From Strobilurus pachycystidiatus (lineage: Eukaryota; Basidiomycota; Agaricomycetes; Agaricales; Physalacriaceae): a stretch of 64,000 bases of DNA. The position numbers and the translations under genes are program-made. The notes under the pieces are model-generated. The model saw nothing but the letters and a program-made list of their open reading frames with translations. It had not been told where the DNA came from and ran no database searches. Numbering within the stretch: the first letter of the stretch is position 1; every line of letters begins with the position of its first letter. Location: the NCBI GenBank assembly GCA_019915135.1, contig JAHLMK010000013.1, positions 1,054,001 to 1,118,000 on the forward strand, written 5' to 3'. Shown here in pieces: positions 43,393-53,062 of this stretch.

Positions 43393-43995
43393 TGTACAGC
43401 TCGGTGCGCTTCTAGACGCCCCGAACCGTAACTCGGCATCCTCCGGGATACCTCGCGCAGGCCTACTGTACGCCACACCCATCTGGAGGAACTCTGAGGA
43501 CCTTCGAAGGCAGTCGAAGGCACTACCGGACCGACGGCCGAGGCAACAGACGGCCGAGGCTTCGGATACGTTTCACCAGACTTCGGAAGGACCTCAGGAC
43601 GGCAAATCGGGGTTTCGAAGGTAGATAGGATTTATATCATTCCATAGTTCCGTAGGTACAACCATCAGGGTCCGAAGGGCCCCGAGGTAGATACTAGTAC
43701 CGTCGGAAGACGGGAATATACTTTACTTTTCCCCACCATACCAAAGGAATCAGTTTTGAGGCTTCAGCAGCGTCGAAGAGGGTCTTCGACGTACTCTCGT
43801 TGAGTAGCTGCCTTCGTTTGCCTTCATTCCACCTTCGGTCACCTTTGTGCCACCCTCGGTTACCTTTGTGCCACCCTCGAAGCGTTGTCAGAGCCTTCGA
43901 CCTTGCTGCGCGCATCGTGGTAGTCGTTTGCGAAGCCTCCCTCGAGATATCGCTGCTTGCAGCATTTCTTGTTCGAACTCGCCAGGTTGCGTACA
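43393..43995 (+). repeat. 3' LTR (603 bp)
   Basis: By eye this is the same as the 5' LTR at 29187-29789 over its full length, which implies very recent insertion. On the minus strand it is open in frame with the upstream host gene half, down to 43694. Confidence 0.93.
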
Positions 43996-44000
43996 CTACT
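43996..44000 (+). repeat. Right target-site duplication CTACT
   Basis: This matches 29183-29187. Removing the element and one CTACT copy restores a contiguous host sequence on the minus strand. Confidence 0.8.
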
Positions 44001-45582
44001 ATGAAGAAACGCGCCTCTTGCAAAACATCGATGATCAATGTGGCGACGTCCCTGGATACGGTGGTGACTTCCTTCCAAGGAGCGTTGGAAGCGGAGGCCA
44101 GCATTCGGCGCACTTGCTCGACGATGACGGGTTTAGTACCATGGACAGATATGGCGGTCCATCTGATATCTATGGAATGTTTTGCGTCGGAGAGCGCGGA
44201 GCAAGGTACAAAGACACTGGCACTTGGATTCATCTTGCTGTTCATGGACGCCGAATAGGTGCAGACCGACTTCTGTAAGTTAACCTTAGCGCAGGGAACA
44301 AACTCCTTCGCATGTGGGTTGTAGCGCCTGATCTCGGACACAGGCGTGATAGGAGGTGACGATAAGATGCTGATGCTCTCTGAGAAGGGAGGCACAGACT
44401 GTAGAGGGCTCTCTCTAGTCCGACGAGGAACGAAAATTTCAGCATCTGGGTTATATCGCCTGTGTCCAGTCGAAGGTGTGGCAGGAGCCGAAGTGAGGCC
44501 GCCGCTGTCCGTGGTGTATGTTGTGGAAGGATGGGACGGAGCTTCACACGCGTCAAGCGCCGTGACGTCGCGGGGTACAAACTCTTCGGCGAGCGGGTTA
44601 TATCGTCTATGTTCAGCTGGCAATATGGCAGGAGGCAACCATGGCTCGGCAATTCTCTCTGAGCATTGGAGGGCCGTCGATGGAGGAGTGTACGATCTGT
44701 CACCAATGGCCAGGGTGCTTCTGCGAGGGACAAAGACTTTCGCGCTCGGATTGCAAGGGAATGTTTCAGCCGACGGCGTGGGAGGAGGCGATGCCAAGCC
44801 ACCGACACCTTTCAGGCTGACAGCGGAAAGAGTTTTCGACAGAAAGTCATTGGGCGCGTCTCCAGAGGAGAGAGTGGCGCTGCGAGGGATATATTCCTGG
44901 GCGTACGGGTTGAATCCTCTCCTTTCCGTGGAGGGTGTTGGTGGAGGTGATACCAAGCCAGTGCTTTTTAAGTTCAAAGGGAATAGTAGCGAAGAACACG
45001 AATATGCGTCGCGACGTGTAGAGGGTGATAAGAGAGGAATGAATTCTTTGGCATTCGGGTTGTAGCCTGTCGGCGGCGTGAGAGGCGGAGAGGATGGCCA
45101 AGATTTTAGGCTGACTGCCTCGGCAGTGCTTGCCAAGGGACTGGGACTTCTGGACGTCAGGGGATCCGGTGACGGAGAAGGAGAGTCGCGAAGTACTTGG
45201 GGCGTTATGTGCGGTTCATCATCCCAGTCGTCTGTTTTTGCATACCCCTGCACACACTATTACGTCAGTTATCCGTGCGAGGAAATTTACTATAGGTACC
45301 AAATGTTGCGTCTGAGACCTTGAGTAAGATGTAGCGTTCTGCGGCGTCGTGTGGACACCTGCGTCGTTAGCTTGAAATCCTGACAGTGCAGAGACATGTC
45401 AATATAATAGAAGATGAGCTCGATTACGCGCTCTTACCATTGCCTAGTACGCCCAAATCAGTAGGGGAAGCGACCAGACGTTCAAGAGGATCAAAGGCCG
45501 AAGACGAAGGGAGACCTTGAAACCAACTTGAGGGTGATTGGGGGTCATCAAGTTTGGTCCACAGTGCGGGCAAATGTGGCAT
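43996..45582 (-). CDS. PAM2-like array: N-terminal half of the disrupted PAM2-array kinase
   Basis: Exons 45438-45582, 45300-45379 and 45247 down to 43996 are joined by 58-nt and 52-nt introns in closed phase; the start is the ATG at 45582. The product is disordered and Pro/Ser-rich and repeats a ~50-residue unit built of S-P-P-x-T-P and a PAM2-like motif. Seven motifs are visible: NPNAKEFIP, NPYAQEYIP, NPSAKVFVP, NPLAEEF VP, NPDAEIFVP, NPHAKEFVP and NPSASVFVP. PAM2 peptides (consensus N-P-x-A-x-E-F-x-P) bind the MLLE domain of poly(A)-binding protein. After the array a helical segment (KPVIVEQVRRMLASA) leads into the LTR; the kinase domain resumes at 29154. In its present state the frame stays open through the antisense LTR to 43694, adding ~100 foreign residues. 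The 5' end is moderately certain; alternative upstream exons cannot be excluded. Confidence 0.78.
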
Positions 45583-47213
45583 TTGCCAGTGATATCAAGG
45601 TGAACGTTATGAGAGGTAAAGATATGCATGTCCTCCAGCCACGAGGGGCTGATACACTTCTCGGACTTCGAACGCTAAAGTACATCCGGTGATGGCCGTA
45701 GACTGACTGCCCGCTAGATCTTTGGAGACGGTCTGAAGACAATCGCCATACTTAGGCCGTTATATATTGGGGTCATAGATCCTAGTGTGTTCAGCGTCGA
45801 TTGCGTACCAATGAGAGTGCTCGCCACTGTTGCGGAAGCGCAGTCTCGATCCAAGTATACAGAACGCTTAGGTCGAGCAGTGGCAACGACAAGGGTAGGG
45901 TAAAAGCTCATGACGGGTCTGCGAGATTCCTCGAGATGTCTCAGGTCGTTGGGGGAGGTGGGTAAGTGCCCACCCAGCATACGATGCCGTAAAAGTTCTT
46001 CATCGTCTAAAGCTCGGCGATGACGTCGCTGTATCCGGCAAGCTCCGTGGGCGATTGCCGTGTAACTACTACAACAACAACCGCTCAGAGAATCTACAGT
46101 CTTATATAAACGCGGCGAGCTCGTCTTCTGGATAACGATCTGAAGTAGTAGTATGTGCATCAGCCGCGTAATTGGCTTTTACAACTCGAAAGTTCTGTCG
46201 GGACCCAGACGAAGAAGGACGGAAGGAAGTGTTTTTAGGTGTACACTTCCTTTCTTATGATACAATTCCTTCCCTGCAATACACCGTCTTCCTTTTCTGT
46301 GATGAACTTTCTTCTTTCTTCCTTCCTTGAGCCCCGTGACTCGTGACGGAGGCGAAGGCCGGACACGGCAAACAAGCCTTGAGCCGTTTCTGCGTTGCCG
46401 CTTGCGACCGTCTCGATGGTCTCGTTCGACTCATATTGTCCTTAAGGCCTTAATCGTGAAGAAAGTTGTTCAGATGGAAGCATTGTTGCGTGTTTCTCAT
46501 ACTCAGTCAGCCTTTCGATGCTGTGTCATCAATCGCCGTCGCATCCTTGTCTCTCTGACTCTCTCATCTAAGCCTCACTGTTTCAGACAAAAATCTCTTG
46601 GCAACACGTTATGCGTGCTAGGCTTGTTCGGCTCGGTCATCTCGGAAGCACATGGGCGTTTAGTACTGGCGACCTACGAAACACTTGTTGGCTCTGCCGT
46701 CAGGATGAGTGGACTTCATCACCTTTTCTCGTCAGCCAGCGCAATTTTCCGAGATAGAGAAAGATCCACAAAGCTTACTAGGTGTTGTTGTCCGGCTTGT
46801 TCGTTGAAGCACATGGGTATGTAGTAGCTTGCATACGAAACACTCGTCTGTTATGCCGTCAGGATGAGTGGAGCATCATCTCTCCTCATCAGCCACCGCG
46901 AGTTCCCGAGATTGAGAAAGATCCACGAAGCTTACCTCGAAAATCCCAGCTACGCGTGCTGGACTAGTTCGGCTTGGTCATCGAAGCACATGGGTATGTA
47001 GTAGCTTGCAGCCTACGAGACACTCGTCTGCTCTGTCACCTCTCCGAGTCTTCGTCAGCCAGCGCGATTTTCCGAAATTGAGAAAGATCCACCAAGACCA
47101 GGACCGCGAGGCTAACCTCGAAAACAACGCATCGACAAATGTGGCCTCAGGCCTCAGTACTTAAACGACGTCGACGGTCAAGGACGGGCCCATCACTCCA
47201 AACGCACACACCC
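45583..47213. other. Intergenic region with unknown minus-strand ORF
   Basis: A minus-strand frame of 148 codons (45714-46160) is open but has no recognisable character. It could be an upstream exon of the PAM2 gene or chance. The region 46609-47110 is a three-unit tandem repeat, listed separately. Nothing else is visible. Confidence 0.4.
46609..47110 (+). repeat. Three diverged tandem units of ~160-176 bp
   Basis: Each unit contains GAAGCACATGGG (CATGGG at 46651, 46812 and 46988), then CGA-ACACT-GTCTG, a CATCAGCC/GTCAGCCAGCGC word and GAAAGATCCAC-AAG. The block lies directly upstream of nitroreductase 1. It has no ORF of its own. Confidence 0.75.
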
Positions 47214-48174
47214 ATGTCTGATATTGCAGCCCCTACCTCGTCTTCAACTGTGGAATTCGTCGACTCCCTCCTCAAGAATCGTTACTCATCCCGCTATTAT
47301 CTCCCGACGCCTGTCTCGCAAAGCATCATCGAGGAGATCATTGACGCAGCTCGCTTTTCACCCTCCGCATGTAACCTGCAGTGCGTGTCTTTGCCGTCCA
47401 TCTTCATCACCCAGACATTGACACGCCCATCTATAGGCCTTGGGCGAAAGTCTACGTCCTCGCTGGCGATGTCCTTACAGACACCTCCTTGACCGCCGCG
47501 ATGTTGCGGAAGTATGACTTCAATGCAGTCGGGCCGAGACTGGAAGACGACTCGGAATGCGAGTTCTGTCCACCGGAGATGTCTCAGACGTATCTTGCAA
47601 GGCAGCAAGAATTTGGGAGGATGTATTATGGCGAGGTGGATGTAGAAAGTAACGACGTAGAGGGAAATATGGGAATTTTCCACAGGGATTAGTCAGTGCT
47701 GGTTTCCGTTACATTGCTGACCTGACCTGGCATTCAGTTTGTTCTACGGCGCGCCTATTGGGCTGATTATTACCGTCCATAGAGGACTCAGCCCCAGTAT
47801 GTCCATGTGCTCTGTTTCTCTGCCCGTACTCACCCACTACTCAGGTTCCTGGATTGATGTTGGCTGCTTTCTTCAGAGCGTGTCCATCGCTGCCCGCGCT
47901 AGAGGACTGAAGACTGTTTCTGAGGTATGGGTGTCTGTCTACTCCCAAGCGGATTTCAACCCACCGACTCGAATTACAGCAGAGCGTGTCCCGATTACAT
48001 AAGCTCTTTAGGGATCAACTGTCTATCAGCGAAGACGAGCTCGTCCTTGTCGGTATGGCCGTAGGCTATCCAGATATGGAGCATGTATCCCAGTTCTACG
48101 CTCGCCCACCGATGCGCCCAGTGTCGGACGTTGCAGTCTTCAAGTTAGTTAGTCGTGACCTATTTGTGTATTAG
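47214..48174 (+). CDS. Nitroreductase family protein, copy 1
   Basis: Five exons, 47214-47380, 47437-47691, 47738-47796, 47845-47924 and 47980-48174, give 251 aa. The N-terminal NRYSSRYYLPTPV is the FMN phosphate-binding R-x-S-x-R region of nitroreductases. DAARFSPSACNLQPW contains the P-S-x-x-N-x-Q-P-W signature, and later blocks YGAPIGLIITV, RARGLKTVSE and GMAVGYPD fit the family. Such enzymes are FMN-dependent NAD(P)H oxidoreductases acting on nitroaromatics, quinones or similar small molecules, usually as dimers. The stop at 48172 lies ~10 codons past the end of the paralog, so the last residues may be read-through of a lost splice or stop. The paralog at 60808 has the same intron phases throughout. 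Confidence 0.9.
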
Positions 48175-48892
48175 GAATCGAAAACATGCGCACTTGAGAA
48201 ATTGCACGACACGGTCCCTACATGGCAACCCCGAAGCCAGAACAGCAAACGCGACCACGGAGTGTTCCGCCACGACTCTAGCACTGCGTCTGTACCGAGA
48301 ACTGAGTTCCATAAGAAAGAATTTGGGATGTATTTGGCTGAAGAATGAGAGCAGAATGAGAGCACCATTCTTCGCCGACATCCCCGCTGGGTTGTTCTGG
48401 AAAAACGACAGTCAGCTGGAAAGCGTCGATTGAGTTACTGTTGATTACCCACCTTCTCTTCGATGGTCATGCAAATCACATCCGCTCTACAGTTCAACCG
48501 GCTGTAGAAGCGGTCACCCCTCTTGCAAGCCTGTGGCTTCTCAGAGAAGGAGGTTGAACACGAGCATCAGTTGAGCCAATGAACTTAAGTTCAGTGTGGC
48601 GTCGGGGTCGTGGCCGGAGTGTAGAGTACATACCAAGTCAGTGACCGCACACTGGTGCACAAGACGTCAGAGAGAGCATAGGCCAGTCAAGCGGCGCATA
48701 GACCGTCAAATGTCTCCGCCCTTGTTTATCTGCTTGGAAGACTACAAAACCAACGAAGACACAGTGAATGACGAGATGATCGCCAAAAGCAAAGTCGGCG
48801 CGTGATGGCCATCAAAACGCCTCCTTCTCTTTTCTCCGCCATCATCGTCCGACCCCGACTCGGCTCTCATCTACGAGGACGACGACGCCGCC
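48175..48892. other. Intergenic region
   Basis: I see no coding sequence, repeat or RNA gene that I can support. The last ~80 bases are the pyrimidine-rich promoter of the DENND6 gene. Confidence 0.5.
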
Positions 48893-50982
48893 ATGCCCGT
48901 CCCAAAGACCGACCTGCGGCTACAAACGCCCGTCGATGACGAGGATGTCGAGGTCGACCTCGGCGTGCCCACTGGCACTGTCTCCAGCGGGAGCTCGCGC
49001 CCCTCGCCCTCTTTCGCATTCGACTTGCCGCCACCAACGTCACCCACGACGCCGGGGCACCGGCCGTCCATGTTCTCCCCGTCGTCTCCCGACTTGAAGC
49101 TGAAGGCCGCCGCCGCGCGCCCGTCACTGTCCCGCTCGCAGACGCTGCCGCGCATGGACCTCGTCAAGCGGCCACGGAAGAACGTTATCTCGCTTGACGT
49201 GGAGGAGGAGGTGCTGAGGAAGATACGGCGGTGGATATTGGGCATTGCCGTCGGTGCGTGTCGGGATCGGGCGCGTTGTTTGGGGCGGCCCATTCATATG
49301 GTTTGCAGTGAACTTTGACGTCGACGATGGTCCTGTGCTGGATGGCGTGTTCCCGGCGATCTCGTTGCTGCCTACTGAGCTGGAGAATATGTGCGTACCA
49401 GTTGCGTTTTGATTGGATGCCGACTGACTGCTTGTAGTGCATTCTCGTCCTTTCCTGATTCGCTGCAATTTGAGCAGGGATCGCAGAGCCATTCGTTCCG
49501 GATACGAGAGGCGAAGGGCAGCTACATATACGGCTTTGCACACTTTACGCAGCGAAGGGACGCCTACTCAAAACGCGGATACGAGCAAGTGTGTCTTGCA
49601 CATCTATCCCCTTCTCCAAGCCTAATTGTCTGTAGCGCTCAGTCGTGATCTTAACGCAACACCAATACCCCTCACTGTTCACCACCGTGTCCACCATATT
49701 TGGCCCACTCTTTGAAGTGCACGGAATACCCATGCTCGAAACAGCCTGCCATAATATTGCTACATGGTACCTTTCATCATTCCTTGCTGTGCGTTGATGT
49801 GTGAATACAGCGAAGAAAGGTCTGACCCCACACCTGGATCTATTCTTGAGCTCGGCTTCCTTGGATCCGTTCTCCAAGTCGAGCTCCCTCAAACAATCGA
49901 TCACCAACAGCTGACGGATACTTCTTCATTTCGGGAGAAATACAATCCCACCATGCATGTACGTGCTTCGCTTCGCCTCGTTGCCTTTGTTCACATGTGC
50001 CTAGACACTTGCTGCGTCCGTACCATTCCTCCCTCCACCGATACTCCTCTTCGAAGCATCCTTATCGCATCTATGGTCGATATGGGAGTGCATCGTGCTC
50101 TGCGAACCGATATTAGTCTTTGGCGCCTCGCCCAGCCAGACAAGTCAGGCGGTCTGGTGGCTTCGCGACCTTCTGCGGCCTATTCCATTAGCGGGCGATA
50201 TACGGCCTTACTTCACCATACACGATGGAGACCACGCTTCGCTGGTGAACAAGCTCCCGCCGAAGGCAGGCGTCATCCTCGGCGTGACGAATCCGTTCTT
50301 CGAAAGGGAATGCGCACATTGGCCGCATGTTTTGAGCTTAGGGAAAAGGGTGCCGTACGTCTTATCACGCTTGATCGTTCGCGATCTGTGTGTTGATGAT
50401 GCGTCGATAGACCGACTAAGGGTGTTATGAAACCGCCTGGTCCCACCCCGGGATGGAAGACCAAGACGCATAAGAGGTATATCTCGAAGGACCATAGTTT
50501 GCTAGGACGTTTGGAGACATCGTGTCGCGGCTCGGATCAAGATCGTTAGTACCCTTGGCCTGCGCGAATTAAGCTAAGCCATGTTGACAATTTACAATTA
50601 CAGGTCTGGCGATATCCCTTGACGTGCGGCGGCATTTTTGCAGTCGGACGAACGAGATGCTCATCCCCTTGACGCGATATCTGAATACCCTCATACCCAC
50701 GCCGGCGGAGGTGAGGCATGGGACGGTCAAGCCACGGTTGAAGCCGTTTGGGAGTGCGGGGTTCTTCAAGTCGTTGAAGGAGGGCGGGAGTACGCTGCCG
50801 TTCAAGAGTGCGAGCAAGAGGAAGGAGTTTTACGAGAGGTTTGTCATTGCGTTGTTGGTGAAGAAGTGAGTATGAGGCTGATGTGTCTCAGGTGGCTGAA
50901 GACTCCGACGTTTGGGGTGTGGTTGGCGCAGCAGGAGCTGATTGTGGAGGGTGTGCTGGGGAAGAGTTTGGAGGCGAAGTGA
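48893..50982 (+). CDS. DENN-domain protein, DENND6/FAM116 family
   Basis: Nine exons, 48893-49253, 49309-49390, 49438-49588, 49636-49766, 49820-49958, 50005-50349, 50421-50544, 50604-50838 and 50892-50982, close in phase to 552 aa. After a disordered ~110-residue N-terminus, the uDENN/cDENN core shows IAFSSFPDSLQFEQGSQSHS, YIYGFAHFTQRRDA, SKRGYEQRSVVIL, IFGPLFEVHGIPMLE and LELGFLGSVLQVELP. Then come WSIWECIVLCEPILVFG, RPIPLAGDIRPYFTIHD and GVTNPFFERECAHWPHVLSLG. These are hallmark blocks of the DENND6 family. Animal DENND6 proteins are guanine-nucleotide exchange factors for endosomal Rabs (Rab14 type), so this protein probably acts in membrane traffic; the fungal Rab partner is not known from sequence. 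The intron 50350-50420 is longer and less certain. Confidence 0.92.
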
Positions 50983-51735
50983 AGTGAAGTAGGGTAATGC
51001 GACTTTCTTGGAATTTAGGATTTGGGGCCTGCTTCTTCTTGTCCGTTTGCCTTCTTGGTTGAGGGTTCATCCCGCGGTGAGATTTGCGACCAAGATTACG
51101 GTCTCTGTTCTCCACACCGATACGAACGAAAATACTGTAAGGGTTCCTTAATACGAGGCTTGTCTGTTGATGGCCGCTTGCTTCTTGAACTGACGGCTCC
51201 TCCCGTGGTGAGATATACAAAAGGTTATGGTTTTTGTACTTTACACCAGTGCTACACGGTGCGCATGAAGCTACTGTAAAAGGTTAAGAATTTCTTATTG
51301 TGCTGTAAGAGGCGTGTCTGTTGATGCCCGTTTGTGTCTATAATTGACGGCTCTTTCCGTGGCGAGGACGTGGCAGTGGTTACGGTACTCTGTTACTACA
51401 GCGGTACAAACGAAGAAGTTGCAAGCAATGTAAGGAATTTCATACCTCCTTCTATAATACACTTCAAATTGTACCTTTAGCAGCATTACACTTATGCTCT
51501 TGTCTACCTTACGCGAGGCAGAGGATTATTCCAATTCGCATTGTTGACGCCACATTAGGTGTAGCTGTCATCATGGTGTGTCACAATAGTAGGCTGACAC
51601 GTGGTGGGTGCACTGCCACTGCCAGTGCCACGGCCATTCTAGCTCTTGTTCTCTGCCCGTCATCTTCCTTTCTTTCCTCTATATTTCCCTTATCATTTCC
51701 CTATCTTTTCTTGGTTACTGTTGCTGTCGCGCACA
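50983..51735. other. Intergenic region
   Basis: It holds three diverged tandem units (listed separately) and, from ~51540, the promoter of the SPT2 gene. No further gene is visible. Confidence 0.5.
51020..51440 (+). repeat. Three diverged ~145-bp tandem units
   Basis: Each has a GTCTGTTGATG-CCG-TTG word (51160 and 51309), GACGGCTC-TCCCGTGG-GAG, GGTTA-GGT-T-TGTACT and a following ACTGTAA-GG-T stretch. The first unit is the most diverged. There is no coding potential. Confidence 0.6.
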
Positions 51736-53062
51736 ATGCCCGCCGACAAAAAATCGGACTACCAGGTGCTAATAGAGCAGGCGCAGCGGGACAAGAACGA
51801 GGCGAAGAACAAGGTGGCCGCGACGAAGCGGGAAAAGGAGCAACGGGAGCGGGAGCGGCTGAAGAAGCAGCAGGAGGACGAGCGCAAGCAGCGCGAGCTT
51901 GATGCGAAGATGCGGCAGCGACACCTAGAGGCGCGGCAGAAAGAGGAGGAGCAGAAGCGGCGGCGGGAAGAGCAGGAAAAGGCGGCAGAGGCAGCGCGGC
52001 TGCGGCGGGAGCAGGAGGCGCGCGACGCCCTCATCCACGGCCCGCCCAAGAAATCCAAGTCCGGGCCGAACTTTCCCTCTGGATCTGCGCCGAAGCGACG
52101 GCTGTCGGACGACGACGAGGACCAGGCGCCGGGCGGGAACTTTTTGACACGCGAGGAAAAGCGCCTCGAGAAGCAGAACCGCCTCTTTCGCCAGTCGTCC
52201 GGGTCGAAGCGCGGCACGGCGCAGTCGAAAGGGTACGGCAAGGCGGGACGGTCGCTCCCTGGCGGTGCGGTCAACATGCCTGCAGCGGGCTCGGGCTCGG
52301 GATCGCCTGGGAGCATGTCGATTAAGGAGCGCCTGAAGCACGAGCCGAACGGGCTGATCAAGCTCAACCAGCACAAGCGCGACACGCGCACCATCGACGA
52401 GATCGTCAATGACCTTCATGCTCGCAAGACCCTCAGCGGCGACCAGGCGAAATCCTTCAATGACTGGTTCGGCGACAGCAAGAAGAAGGGCACTCCTACT
52501 CCTGCTCCCGCCCCCGCCCCCGCTACGCCGCCTGTGCAGACATCTCGTGCGCTGCTTTCTATGCTGCCTGTCCATATACTAATTGTTATTCAGAGCGCAG
52601 CACGCCTGTTCCTAACCGCAAAACTCCTCTATCTGCCCCGCCTTCTCGTCCATCATCTGCCGCTGCATCCTCCCGGCCCAGACCTACACCTAAACCGCTC
52701 CCTGCCAAGTCGAAACTCAGCTCTACCATACCCAAGAAACGTGCCCGCTCTTACAGCCGCTCCGAGTCGCCGGAGGCTCAGCTTGACGCCCCCAACAAAT
52801 GGCGCAGCATGGTCTGGGATGCGATGGGCTACAACGGCAAGAACAAAGTCGCCGAGGTGTACAGTGACGATGAGGACATGGACGCGGATGGGCTGGAGGT
52901 TTTGGAGGAAGAGGAGGAGAGGTTGGTTGTTTTTTCTTTTCTGTTGGGCTGTACTAACCGAAATACAGCGCCCGCGCGGCGAGACTCGAGGATGCGCTCG
53001 CGCTCAAGGAGGAGAAGCGCCGCGAGCAGGAGAAGAAGCGGCGTAAGCTCAGCAGGGCGTGA
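51736..53062 (+). CDS. SPT2-like chromatin protein
   Basis: Three exons, 51736-52546, 52594-52921 and 52969-53062, with two 47-nt introns give 410 aa. Residues ~20-130 form a long charged helix of K/R/E/Q (REKEQRERERLKKQQEDERK and onward), a typical coiled coil. GGNFLTREEKRLEKQNRLFR and SIKERLKHEPNGLIKL follow, then a Pro/Ser linker. The C-terminus carries the SPT2 domain: KVAEVYSDDEDMDADGLEVL and a terminal helix (ARLEDALALKEEKRREQEKK). SPT2 binds DNA and histones H3-H4 and keeps nucleosomes in place during transcription, so a nuclear role is expected. Only the C-terminal domain is well conserved in the family. Retained-intron frames in this GC-rich region are shadows. Confidence 0.92.

Larger units (their letters stand above)
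29187..43995 (+). mobile_element. Complete Ty3/gypsy LTR retrotransposon (~14.8 kb) with an antisense gene cassette
   Basis: The order is 5' LTR, PBS, gag-protease, pol (RT, RNase H, integrase), minisatellite and antisense genes, PPT, 3' LTR. The protease-RT-RNase H-integrase order identifies Ty3/gypsy. All plus-strand ORFs are intact, the LTRs appear identical and a target duplication is present, so the insertion is young and possibly still mobile. About 6.7 kb between pol and the 3' LTR is unrelated to gag-pol and carries four minus-strand genes, which roughly doubles the usual element size. It sits inside the PAM2-array kinase gene. Confidence 0.95.

Noticed and set aside
45714..46160. Minus-strand ORF of 148 codons upstream of the PAM2 gene
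   Set aside because: No signal peptide, domain or plausible splice joins it with confidence; it is kept as a note only.
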